From Branchiostoma lanceolatum (Eukaryota > Chordata > Leptocardii > Amphioxiformes > Branchiostomatidae): 64,000 bases of DNA. Position numbers and translations under genes: made by a program. Below, one piece after another: positions 1-10,089 of the stretch; within the stretch, counting starts at the first letter, position 1; each line of letters begins with the position of its first letter. Under the pieces are notes generated by a model that did not search any database, was not told the origin of the DNA, and saw only the letters and a list, made by a program, of their open reading frames with translations. Location: assembly GCF_035083965.1 (NCBI RefSeq), contig NC_089726.1:20192059-20256058 (forward strand), read 5' to 3'.

Positions 1-173
1 AACCTTGCTCTTGGGTTTCCCCCCTTGTCTGATACTGTTGTACTGGTCGAGGGTGAAGTCTTTAACCCTGGTGTAGCCGCTCCTGGAGATGTTGACGGCC
101 TGGTTAGGGTAGCACAGGGAGGCCGCTGCACCCGCCAGGGTGGTGGAGTACACCGCCTTCTTTATCAAACCGC
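1..173 (-). CDS. APOOL: MIC26/MIC27 (APOO/APOOL)-like MICOS subunit, partial exon at window edge
   Basis: Read on the minus strand, an exon opens after a polypyrimidine-AG acceptor (TTTCCACACTCCAG, AG at 175-174) and stays open to the window edge. The peptide reads KKAVYSTTLAGAAASLCYP followed by NQAVNISRSGYTRVKDF. This matches the pattern of the MIC26/MIC27 family: a basic pair, an aromatic-rich start, a small-residue membrane helix and then a CYP or YYP motif followed by Q-A-V. These proteins sit in the inner mitochondrial membrane and bind cardiolipin at cristae junctions as part of MICOS. The exon starts in phase 1. A possible donor (AGCAAG/GTT) lies at the very left edge, so the gene continues beyond it. 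MIC26 versus MIC27 cannot be decided; the CYP form resembles MIC27. Assignment rests on about 50 residues. Confidence 0.5.
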
Positions 174-195
174 CTGGAGTGTGGAAATTAAACAC

Positions 196-243
196 TTTTT
201 AGTAGTTAGGTCCACTGCCTTGTCAATCAAACCGCTTGGAGTG
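196..243 (-). pseudogene. decayed duplicate of the MIC26/27-like exon start
   Basis: On the minus strand the stretch ACTCCAAGCGGTTTGAT, then GACAAGGCAGTGGACC, repeats the acceptor and first codons of the exon at 1-173 (ACTCCAGGCGGTTTGAT, then AAGAAGGCGGTGTACT). It lies about 65 bp upstream of the real exon. The AG acceptor is shifted by one base and the reading soon meets stops (ACTACTAAAAAG). It looks like a small local tandem duplication of the intron-exon border, now non-functional, although the cryptic acceptor might still be used at low level. Confidence 0.4.
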
Positions 244-299
244 TGTTTAAACAGGCATTGGGTGTGATGTAAAGAACACTTGCAGCAACATGCGCAAAG

Positions 300-430
300 G
301 TTAGCTGTGACAGGACGTTTAGTGTAATATAACGAGTTGCTGCCGTGTAGCGTGCCTGTAAAGCTGGTGTGCTATTCCGAAGGGCAGTTATACCGGCTAT
401 ATGGATACAGATGCAGATGGCATGTAAATT
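300..430 (+). repeat. retroposon 3'-end fragment (GATACA-tailed family)
   Basis: The text from AAGCTGGTGTGCTATTCC to GGCTATATGGATACAG resembles the 60-bp insertion at 54814-54873 (AGCTGGTGTGTTACTCC ... ATAGATACAGATACA), and its left part (GACGTTTAGTGTAATATAACGAG) resembles 20465-20530. Three related copies in one window and a short tandem tail point to the 3' end of a non-LTR retroposon. No protein-coding part is visible. Confidence 0.4.
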
Positions 431-1074
431 CTGGGCATGCCCAACAAGAACAAAACACCTATTAACCCAGATCAAAGACCAGGACATCATTAGGTCCATC
501 ATTACCTTAGCTATAGTGTACTGTGTATGTCAATAACTGCTACTCCTCTCCGACGAGCGGGAATAGAAGTAGGTTCTGATTTTTTTTCTTCTTTCTTCAA
601 TCGATGATGGACAGAATGGAAAGTTCTCCATGGATAGGTTTAATGAAGAACCCGCCCTTCCAGTCAGCTCCGAGAACTACTAAGTATATTATGGCCCATT
701 AGCTCCGGGGCATAATGTGCTTTCTCACCTACTTTATTCTGTCATTGCACAATATGACTTGTAGCTGTGGTGTCTACATGGTATTTCAAAAGCCAGTTAT
801 GTAGACTGGAGCTCTTTAGAAGTTGTAAGGTAGAACTCCAAATTAACTGTCAGCCAATGTCTTCACTTATACTACCAAACAGAACATGGAACTTGCCTTA
901 GGGCGAACCTTGAGAAATGGCACGGCCATCACTGTACCAGCAGCTCTTACACAGAGACTCATTCCTCCACCAGGCTATCCGCCTGTGCAACAAGGCACCT
1001 CAGTAATACTCATACTGTTAGTTTGTTTCCCAATGAAGATGTTTCTAGACGAGTGGCTTTTGCTCTTAACTGTG

Positions 1075-1250
1075 TATGGATATCGGATATTTATGCGCTG
1101 TTACATGTTATGTTATGTTACATGCGTAATTTCTTTATTAATTGTGGATGATGTTGTGTATAGTGCTTGTGTAAAAATCAACACAATTCAGCTTTTATGT
1201 AACGCTGCAAGGTTGATTTAATAAACTGAATTAAATTGAATTGAATGATA
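1075..1250 (+). repeat. AT-rich LINE-like 3' tail
   Basis: The segment ends with AATAAACTGAATTAAATTGAATTGAATG, written here as a polyadenylation-like AATAAA followed by a (TTGAA) short tandem tail, a usual ending of CR1/L2-type LINEs. A similar end is present at 7960-8040 (CTCAATAAATTAATG then AATAAAATGAAATAAG). No recognisable reverse transcriptase is attached. Confidence 0.3.
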
Positions 1251-3560
1251 AGCCAGTGTTGTCATTTATATTCTAGGTTACATGAAGGTAACTTAAATAG
1301 CTATACATCAATTCCTTATCTGACTTCATTTCAAAAGTTTATTGAGAGAGCAACTTGTGTTGGTGGTGACTATCTTAGCCAGACCTCCACCGATGTGAAC
1401 ACCACAACAGTCAGTACCAGACTGACCCTGGTAGTTTGCGTTAGCCGAATTTATTGGGCGATTTTATAGTTAAGCTTCCTCTTTAACTAAATTCGACGCA
1501 GAACACTGTAAGAAATAGACGCCGTGAGCTAATCGTGCTAATCGTGCAAGCCCCGGGAGAGGGGTGTGTGTTAGCAGGGACTGCATCCCGACGGGACCAA
1601 AGCATAAGGCGGACGTTTTGTGAACTTGCAACAAAGTAATATATATCTCCACCGGGCGTGAGTTAGGTGAGGGTGTTAGATATTTGCGATGTATGCATAT
1701 ACATGTACTGTATATACTTTGTCAATATTGTACGGTATCTTGTGTGCTTTACCACACTACTATATGCCATACTATATGTACCATACTACATATAATTTAT
1801 ATGCTTATCGGCACAACAACCAATAGCGCTCTGTGTACTACATGTATGTGTTCCTATAAATGCTTACCACTGAACATGCATTGTATTTGGTGCATGCAGG
1901 GGTGTTATAGTGGCATTGGTGTATGCTTGTCAATGCTAAATTATCAATAAGTCTCAAATGCATATCTTTTTTGTTGGGTAAAAATGTATAATATAATACA
2001 AGGCTTCATTCATCATGTAACGCGTATAGCCTATAATGTATTGCGGTGTACAGAAAGTGATAAATGGAACGAAATGAAGCAAAATAAAATAACATCGGTT
2101 ATTGACCCAAGCTAAATTTCTGACAAAATACTGTTGAAAAATAAGCCCGAGCATAACCTCTGCTTGGAAAGTATGTTTATGTTACAAAGGAAGTTAACAT
2201 ACATGTACTTTTCAACCTCCTCGCTCTTACTTTCCAAACATTAAGTACGTATCTGAAGACTCAAACCCTCAAAGAAACCATTAATGTAAAATCTTTTTTT
2301 GCAGCTCATCTTCATATCTTCACGCATATACGTGTACAATACAAAGTATCAAAGTTGCAGCTATTTTAAATTAAGTAGAAAACGGGGAATGTGGGTTGTT
2401 TTACAACAAGTACAATTATGTGGCTTCACAATGATAACCAAGCAGATGTTAAGTCCAGCTCGGTGTTTTACACAAGCTGTGGTAGTTTGGAGGTCACAAG
2501 AGAAAACCATTAAAAAAAGACATACAAAAAGCCTTAAAACATGTACAAAACACTGAACTGGACCCTACATCTGCTTGGAGATTAGCTTATTAACAACAAC
2601 ACTATGCAAGGCAAGGCACTGGTAGTATTCAACAGACAAAATGATCCATGTATGAAACATGAGTATGGATAAATGAAACCTAGATTTTCCCATTTTCAAA
2701 TGAAATATACCACCGCGATGATTACCTTTTGCTTTAAAACGTGGGAATTGATTGGCCAACAGCAACTTTTATAGAAAGTAGGTAAAACATTGTTTCTGTT
2801 GCATCTTTCAAGCTCCTTTGTTCTTTTTTTAAAAATCGTAGATATATGGCCATGGCCTACGATGAGGGCCGTCATTCGACCTATGAAATGCCCTACTTCT
2901 CGAGACAACAACGTAGTTTTGAAAGCAGAATTTAGATTGGTCATGCGGTATTGCCACCATTCGACGTAACACGTAACGATGATTGAAAAAAAAAATGGTA
3001 GAAAATGTCCAAAATAGGGGAGTTTTTTTTGTCACTTGGTAGTGCACATTTGGTTACAAATGGCAAATTTGTCCAGCTAACCTATGGAGTCAAGAATAGA
3101 AACAAATCTTCCGAATCAAATTTATTTATGGAGAAGTTTCCATTCTGTACATTCCCGATTGAAGAAAGAACAAAACTATTCAGAACCTACTTCTATTCCC
3201 CAAAAATTATAGCCCGGCAGCGATAGGGTGTCCCACGGGGCCACGTGGGGTTAACGCCCGAAGTAGTAGTACACTGTCTTCTGCTGCTGCCCGAAAGTCC
3301 CCCCCCCCCCCCAAAAAAAAAATACAGCCTAGAACTGCCATAATAACTTAGTGGGGCCCCTTTTTTCTAATTGGGACCGAAGCGTTGAATAGGCTAAAAA
3401 ACAACAAGTTTTTAATACCTGCGCAGAGTATATCAACAGTGAAACAAATGAAGATACATTTGCAACTGATTTCTGAGTCGAAGCAGCTGAATAATAACGT
3501 ATGGTAGTTTTCTTTGTGTAAAATGCATGGTATTAAAGGTCATTGTCCGCTGTCTTAAAG
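1251..3560. other. no gene seen; AT-rich intergenic DNA
   Basis: No reading frame here has family resemblance or convincing splice borders. At 2569-2585 there is one copy of the ATCTGCTTGGAGATTAG motif that recurs in the window. A short palindrome centred on GGCCATGGCC lies near 2850, and a C10-A9 homopolymer run near 3300. Confidence 0.5.
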
Positions 3561-4812
3561 TCAAGAAATCGTTTCCGCTTTTCCCCCATGTATAGCCTGA
3601 TTATGACCTATTACTTTTACAGAGCTTGACTGGTCCGGCAGTAGGAGACCCTCCCGGTATAGATGAGTGACGTACTCGTGGGGGGTACAAGACTTCTTAA
3701 TGTCCTTGCAAAGAACGCAGTATGGTTGACAGTAGAACTCACATGTTCCTGAACTTGAATTTGGGCCTTGTGGGAGTTTTGGCTTGTTTTGCTGAAGTCG
3801 GAGATTCCTGTCTCGAAGTAAGGTGAAATAGCACATATGCCACGTCTTCATCCAAGTACAAAACGTCGCATCGATGTGAAATCCGGCATTCCAGGCAGTT
3901 TCTCCTATGTAGATCGGAGCGAAGTCGTCAGACTGCCGATTACACTGAGTTTTCATCGTTGTTTGCAGCCACCGGAAGTGGAGCAGCTCTTCCCGGAAGT
4001 CGCTCCCCGCCATCTTGATCTTCCTCCACAATGTCCGGTTGAAGTGTTCGTAGAGAGCGTAGTCGATGGCGTTGTGCTGTCGATAGTTTTGTATCAGCTG
4101 CTCCGAGAAGGAAGTATTTCCTAGGTCGTACTTATAACTGTTGTATTTAAAGTTAAGAATGTCTTGCATGTCCGAACACAACAGCCGCCTCAGCAGCACC
4201 AAGGATTCATCGAAATACTCCATCACCATCACGAGGTCAAACTCTCGCGAGATCTTGTCGACAAAGTCCCGGATGATGGTGACGTTCTTGGATGATAGGT
4301 TCTTCAGAGGGAAACTCAACTCTAATGCCATGTTGTTTTTTATCAACGTCGCGGAGTTTTTGGTAATATTGTTTTCAAATTTTCCAGGGCTATCAAGGAA
4401 CTTTAGCAGGGCGTTTGGCTCGGGAATACGGAACTTCTTTGCCAGCCTGTAATAGTTGAAGGCAGATGTCAGACGCCCAATCGGCTCCCTGATGATGGTC
4501 ACAAACGTGGCGTTCTCAGACAGCAGTTGTGTTATCCTTGGTCTATCATAGACGGCGTGATGTGTCAAGATGTCGAACTTCTTCCCTTCCGGCGGAAGGT
4601 ATTTTTGGGTGTCCCGAATGCCGTACGGATACAATCCGTTGATGTCTCCCGACTTCGGCAACACGAACGAGAGATTCCGAAGATAGCCGAAGCGCTGGAA
4701 CACTTGCATCATGGTGCTGCTTCCCGTCTTGTGGGTTTTGATGAAGGCAACGTTGGTTTTGGGCTTACAAACACGTAACTGTGATCCTTGGATACGTGGT
4801 ATATAATACACC
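3561..4812 (-). CDS. GAL3ST: galactose-3-O-sulfotransferase (Gal3ST family), catalytic exon 2 of 2
   Basis: This exon carries the lumenal catalytic domain of a Golgi galactose-3-O-sulfotransferase, which moves sulfate from PAPS to the 3-OH of a terminal galactose on glycolipids or glycans. In the spliced 450-residue protein the 5'-phosphosulfate loop is at about 59-67 (KTHKTGSST) and the 3'-phosphate motif at about 138-152 (VTIIREPIGRLTSAF). Both are the PAPS-binding signatures of the family. Cysteine pairs near the C-terminus (CEFYCQPYCVLC) fit the Gal3ST tail. The exon begins after a clear acceptor (TTGTATCATTACAG, AG at 4814-4813); the ATG at 4838 lies inside that pyrimidine tract and is not the start. 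The phase (AG/G, an Arg codon) matches the upstream exon. Length is close to family members (about 420-490). Which paralogue and acceptor specificity cannot be told. Confidence 0.9.
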
Positions 4813-4929
4813 CTGTAATGATACAAGAAGAGAACCATGTTAATTGCAAAGGTTTGGAAATACGTTTGTTATAACAACAATTTATCTAACGACTGTTCCA
4901 GATTCCTAGAATTTTCGTTCTGTTGCTAA

Positions 4930-5435
4930 GGCCATGTTGATTTGATTATAATAACTTTATTGCACAACAATTATACAAGGTACAAAGTATGGCATCCAGT
5001 GTCACATAGATAACATTCTATTCGGCTAATTAATCTATCTAATACAATATGATGTAGTAGTATGGGGTGACAATTATATGTATGAGAACCCGAAAACTGA
5101 TACGAGCGTGCGAATAAAAAAATAATAAAAAGTTGCCTTCATTATGAAATCTTCGTGGTCAGGAAGTTTGAACAAATAACTAAACACACAGAGAATAGTA
5201 CAGCAAATGCTGGATTCTTCATTTTTGGTCTTTCACGTCCTCTTCTTTGAGTTTGGCATTCTAGACATTAGTATCTGTTTTCCGAACTATCTTTTTGCAA
5301 TTTAAGGCATGTATTTACCCATTTTGTAGCTGCTTTGAACGATTTGCAGTATGGTTGAAAACTTTCTCTTCTTTGGAAATGGACGAAAATTGATGCGCGC
5401 GCGGATGTCATCCATATAATCAAATCAACATGGCC
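4930..5435. mobile_element. PIF/Harbinger-type MITE in the Gal3ST intron
   Basis: A 21-bp perfect terminal inverted repeat starts GGCCATGTTGATTTG at 4930 and ends with its complement at 5415-5435. The element is flanked by TAA on both sides (4927-4929 and 5436-5438), as expected of Harbinger insertion into TWA. The right subterminal part (GCGCGCGCGGATGTCATCC) matches the right end of the element at 14998-15550, so the two are one family. Inside, 4950-4995 resembles the LINE 3' UTR found at 8461-8505. No transposase is present. Confidence 0.75.
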
Positions 5436-5438
5436 TAA

Positions 5439-6052
5439 CTTGGAGGTAAAAGTGCATTTTTACGAAAATAATGTGGCGAATATGTCTTATGAAACTATAT
5501 TGTAAAGGCAGCAACATCGATAAACAAAAATTACTATTATCAAAAAAAAGACTAAATGACAACTAAATGACTTTCTGATATGTATTGTGATTGGTTGGGA
5601 CTTGTCATTTCATGATTGGTGGAAATGGGTTAGCTGATGGCCACTACCTAATATTACCACAAGCCACCATTTTTGTTGCTGTTAAAATGACTGTTTACTT
5701 GTAAACACGCAATCACTCTAAACGCACATCGTGTACTCGGTCGGCTGAAAGATTCTAGATAATCATAGTACACTAAAATTCATACTGTGTGCATAGTCCA
5801 CTAAAAGACTCAGAAGAATGAAACAATACACTAAAGACAGACCCATGGTGCACTAGGTCCACTGAATCATACTCTCTAACTCGTATATGAAACAAAAACC
5901 GTGTGCTCGGTGTCAAGCCAATACGTGAGTGGTCAGTTACTCCACCTGAGCACGCAGATATGACAAAACGTTACGTTTGTGACCGCATTGTTAGCAACAC
6001 CAAGTTGCAGTGTGGAATAATTCCAGTCAAAATTGTCCTGAGAAAGGTGACG
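5439..6052. other. rest of Gal3ST intron, nothing recognised
   Basis: AT-rich intron sequence between two MITEs. I see no exon: frames are short and no acceptor-donor pair encloses a family-like peptide. Several short direct repeats of the type CACTAAA with a T-rich context occur at 5765-5865. Confidence 0.4.
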
Positions 6053-6582
6053 CATGCCCGTAGCCAGGATTTTGATGGGGGGCCTTTTTAATGTTTGGGG
6101 GACCAGGGAGCGCCGCAGGCGCGAGCATCCTAAGGGGGTCCGGGGGTATGCCCCCCCCCCCCGGAAAAATGTAAAAATTTAACCTTCTGATATGGCATTC
6201 CCTGTGTTTTTGAGGGGATTTCAAAGAAAGAAATCAGAGACACGGTTGTACAGTTTTTCTTGGATTCCAGCCCCGCGGGTGATACAAATAAGTCCACCTT
6301 GAAAGAAAACCTTGGACGTTAAAAAGTGGACCTTCAGCGTGTTAAATTTAAAAAAAAATTGAACCTTCTGAAAGGCCATTTCCTGTGTTTTTGAAAGTGT
6401 TTCAGAGGAAAAATCAGAGACAAAGTGAGTAGTTGTTTCTAGGATTGTAGCCTCTGTGGCCTTGCTGGTGATACAAATAAGTCCGCCTTGAAAAAAAATC
6501 TTGAACATCAAAAAGTGGACCTTCAAGCCTGTGAAAGTGGACCTTCTTACGAACCCCCCGAACCCCCCTGGCTACGGGCATG
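6053..6582. mobile_element. hAT-like MITE with internal duplication
   Basis: The ends are CATGCCCGTAGCCAGG (6053-6068) and its exact complement CCTGGCTACGGGCATG (6567-6582), followed inward by G/C runs. Such CGTAGCCAGG ends are common on non-autonomous hAT-type elements of marine invertebrates (general knowledge). TGAC occurs next to both ends but a clean 8-bp target duplication is not visible. The inside holds two diverged copies of a unit of about 180 bp (each with CCTGTGTTTTTGA and GATACAAATAAGTCC). It has no coding capacity. Confidence 0.6.
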
Positions 6583-6663
6583 TGACAGAACCGTAGGCTT
6601 TTGTTTGTATGTAGATCTTGGTTGTGAATAAAGAACCTTGTTATGTATCCAGTTAGACCATAC

Positions 6664-6764
6664 CTGTCCTCCTGCAGATCAAGTGATGACGAAAGCAAAC
6701 CGAAAATCCCAACGACCACCAGGATGGCAAAACCGCAGACGACTTGCTGCCATACATCCGACAT
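6664..6764 (-). CDS. GAL3ST: galactose-3-O-sulfotransferase exon 1 (signal anchor)
   Basis: The exon starts at an ATG (6764-6762) and encodes 33 residues plus two bases: MSDVWQQ, then a hydrophobic run VVCGFAILVVVGIFGLL (about residues 8-24), then SSSLDLQED. It ends at a good donor, GAGGACAG/GTATGG, with GT at 6663-6662. The frame joins the catalytic exon exactly (AG/G gives Arg34), giving a 450-residue type II membrane protein with a short cytoplasmic tail, a single signal anchor and a lumenal enzyme, which is the Golgi sulfotransferase plan. The intron is 1851 bp. The start is chosen because it is the first ATG before the hydrophobic segment; a 5' untranslated exon further upstream is possible. 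Confidence 0.8.
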
Positions 6765-8460
6765 GTTAGCTATTAGTTCGTCTCTGCGAAGACAAGTAAA
6801 AGAATATTTACTTCGAAACCAATAGTCCCTTTTCCCATTACGAGCGCCATTTTAGCATGTGCCTTTCATGATATTTCATAAGGATATTGTAAGAAAATAT
6901 TTTTACTTTATCTGCAAAAGTATTTCTTGTCATGAATTTTCTGGGTTATGCACATGCGTAATACCATACTATGCGTAATACCCACTACCCATTAATTGCC
7001 AAATTTTCGATATTTTGTTCAATTTTATTTCAAAAACCGGAAGATTCGCATATTTTAGTTAAATTGGTAAGCCAGCTTGTGTATGTTTAGTTATAATCTT
7101 GATTCGTTTTGTAATTGCTTTTAATTAGACTAACATGTAACCTTTATAATCATTAATTCCTTTCGCTGTATTACTGTTATTTTTTATGTTATGATGTTGA
7201 CTTAGTTTGTCTTGTCATTTGCTGTTAGCCTAGGCTGAATTCAATCAAGCCTCCTGTGACCGCTCGCCGTCCTGTAATCGGCTCCCAACCCAAGACCTTG
7301 ATGGCTTGGGCCGCTAATTCTAGGGAATCCTCCTTTCTAGATATGGATAATCTAAGCAGCTGCCATCAGCCCACAGAGCTGCCTGCCCAGGCCAGACTCT
7401 AGTTGCTAAGGATCTATTGCTGTTGCTATCCAGTGATTGACAGCTGCAGCAGTCTGATCTGCAGGTGGTAGGAGAAAGTTTCACAGGCCGTTTCTCTGTA
7501 CTTTGAACATTTTTCGGCAGTCAAGTCTTCTCTTGTTGGATTTTCAAACTTGGTTTTTGATGTGGGAGAAACTGACATTGTCTGCCTCTAAAGGAACAAA
7601 TAAACTAAGGAGGTTTAAAATCCCTTTTAACAGGCTTGGATACATCTCATTTCTCACCCTCCCAACATGTGGATCTCATTTCCCATCCCTTCCTCCCCGT
7701 CTACCTGTGGTGCCAGTGGTGACAGCTCACAGACATGCTAACTAGCTGGCAATGGGGACCTGGCTGAAATCCTGGCCTCTGATTGGTGATACTATTTTTG
7801 ATAACAGCTCTCCTGTATTAGAGCTAGTCGAGCACAAATTCCGCGGGGAGGGGAGAGAAACCCCCGGACAGCTGGAGTTTGCGTTATACAGACTACTGTT
7901 AGCTTATATGTTACGTTGTAATTATTACTTCCTTTTGTTATTTTTGACCGTCATCTGTATTTCAATGTGCAGGAGACCTTCATAAGCATATATGCTTTTT
8001 GTCTAATGCTCAATAAATTAATGTGAATAAAATGAAATAAGATAATACATGTAATGCGCAATACAATGTAAGATCTCAAAAAATTACTTGGCTAACAGGT
8101 TTTGGTTATATCTAGATTTTTAGTGAGATTATAGGATTAACTCTTATTATTATTATCATTATTATTATTTCTATTGGGTGGGCTGACTACTCTCTTTTTG
8201 CAGCCAGGGGATGAATTGCGAGAAGATCTTACAATTGGCGGGGCTAGATCGCAAGGGTCTGGAGCGACTGCCATTCGGCGCTAACTCAGGTGACCTCAAT
8301 ACGAAAAATGCCCTATGTGCGACCATATAGGACTGTTTCGGTCGTAGACTATTTCCTAAAAAATATAGGACCCTCCATATAGCTTTGACATTATTGATTG
8401 AAGACATTCTGAATGTCACACAAGCTGCAACGGTTACATTGAGTTGATGCATTGATGTTA
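6765..8460. other. upstream of Gal3ST; repeat-derived, no gene seen
   Basis: No promoter could be fixed. The part 7230-8040 has the look of an old retroposon 3' region, ending in CAATAAATTAATG and AT-rich tail-like sequence. At about 8250-8300 CGCAAGGGTCTGGAGCGAC, then TCAGGTGACCTCAATA, matches the 3' body of the SINE at 58845-59053. No frame resembles a protein family. Confidence 0.4.
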
Positions 8461-9110
8461 TAGAAGAACTTAATTGCACGACAATTGTGCATGGTACAAA
8501 GTATGGCAATAATTCGTTAACATAACACAAAGTGGAAGTATAGAATAAGACTTAACATCATAATTACTTATACAAGACAATACAATAAGGGCTAGCATAC
8601 GTTTTCGATATTGTGTTATAATCATTGATTTAATCATTGGTTTCAGTATTTTTTCTAATGTGGAAGCAGTCGTTTAGATATTTACCTATGTTCGCATTGT
8701 GGGGATTGTTGCATTTAAATATGTACTCAAAGCGGTCTGTGGCATCGAGACTCTTAAAAGTTGTAGTTGTTTCGAGAAGTGTGAATAGCTTATGGCGTAA
8801 AACATCATATCTAGAGCATTCCATGACAAACTGAAATTCATCTTCAATTTTCATTGGACAGGACGGGCAAAACCTTTGGTCAGGGGCTGCATTATAATTT
8901 CTGCCCGTCTCTATTTTCAACTTATGACTACCAATTCTTAAGTGAGTTATCGCTTTACGAATATCAACATTCTTTATATCATCAAGATATTTCTTTTGTT
9001 CATAACAGTTTTTCGATTTGTTGAGAAAGGACAGTTTTGAGTTATATAGAGTCCATTCCAAGACACCAAAAGAATTGTCATCGTCATAATTTACAACTGG
9101 TTTTAATTCA
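8461..9110 (-). mobile_element. LINE 3'-end fragment (ORF2 C-terminus plus 3' UTR)
   Basis: The minus strand stays open from about 9110 to 8630 and encodes the post-reverse-transcriptase tail of a non-LTR element: HLRIGSHKLKIETGR, then RFCPSCPMKIEDEFQF, then MECSRYDVLRHKLF. The same pattern (LRISSHKLRIDKGRY, then IEDECNF, then DCTLYNNGRNILF) recurs at 30660-31140, so these are two copies of one LINE clade, CR1/L2-like by general resemblance. The 3' UTR (GTACAAAGTATGGCA at about 8490-8510 in plus orientation) also recurs inside the MITE at 4930-5435. The copy is 5'-truncated, as usual. Confidence 0.7.
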
Positions 9111-9479
9111 TTGTAATTATTTGTCTAGGATATCTCACACGGTGGTCTGTCACTAGGGTATTCTTTCCCGTTGCTACGCGCGTTCGACAAGGTATCGGGT
9201 TACCCGGGGCAACGTTTTCGCTAACGGCAAAACATTTATAGATAAACAAAATAGTAGGGACGGGAAAATTTTGTAAAAATAAATTAGCGATTTTGCAAAC
9301 TTTGTATGCCGTCACTTTGCGCTGAATGGCTAATTTTTTTATATATTGCTCCCAAACACAATTATTTTCAGGTTTTATGGAGACCGTTTTTCCAGGCACA
9401 CATCGCAAAGGCCTGGCTTTAAATATCAATGAATATCTCTTGTCTTCATATTTTTCGTCGACCAGGAACAAAACAAAAC

Positions 9480-9628
9480 TTTGTGTTTTTGGGATTTTTT
9501 AATTTCTTATTCTAAATATTGTGAATATCGACAAATATGTGAAAAAATGGCATTTTTTGACATTTTTCGCACTCAATCACCCATAATTCAAAATCTAGGA
9601 CATTTTTCAAAAATCCCAAAAACACAAA
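9480..9628. repeat. 20-bp perfect inverted repeat (hairpin, about 110-base loop)
   Basis: TTTGTGTTTTTGGGATTTTT at 9480-9499 is mirrored exactly by AAAAATCCCAAAAACACAAA at 9609-9628. It probably is a small MITE or the ends of one. The flanks do not show a clear target duplication. Confidence 0.5.
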
Positions 9629-9969
9629 CCTCGGGAAAACCGTTACGGTCATTTTGAATCGTTAATGAGGTAAGGTGGATGTTTCTTGGAGCCGTACCTT
9701 TACGATGTTTGAACGCATGTCATGCCACACGTATAGGGGGAGGGGGTAATCAACACCGTCGTAAACAATCCTTCCAATATTTAATGTCACAAAAAACGAC
9801 GACAGCTGCTTCGTTACATGTTAGATGTCCACAACAAAGTGCCAGCATGGATATACTCTCCAGAAAATAGGCAATATTTGCGACAAACGTAATTTTTTTT
9901 CCTGAAGCGGGGAAAGGGGCCCGGCCGCGCAGATTTACAGTAAGAACTTCCAATGACCGTAGCTGACCC

Positions 9970-9994
9970 CGAATCGAACGCGCGTTCGGATTCG
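9970..9994. repeat. near-perfect palindrome around AACGCGCGTT
   Basis: The sequence CGAATCGAACGCGCGTT continuing CGGATTCG is self-complementary apart from one unmatched pair. It stands alone in the 9.6-10.1 kb interval, where no gene is seen. Confidence 0.4.
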
Positions 9995-10089
9995 ATTACG
10001 TCATTTCGAACATCGTGGAACAGAGTTCGAATTCGGCTGGACATGGGAGTTTCTGAGCATGAATTTCACCACCGTGTCATTATGTGGAA

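Noticed and set aside
25-502. Two open frames at the left edge (25-267 plus, 227-502 minus)
   Set aside because: The first is the antisense of the MICOS exon; the second lies in retroposon-like sequence without family resemblance.
3837-4778. Plus-strand frames opposite the sulfotransferase
   Set aside because: Antisense shadows of a well-supported exon.
4813-4838. ATG at 4838 as start of the sulfotransferase
   Set aside because: It lies in the polypyrimidine tract of a good acceptor, and an in-phase upstream exon supplies the signal anchor.
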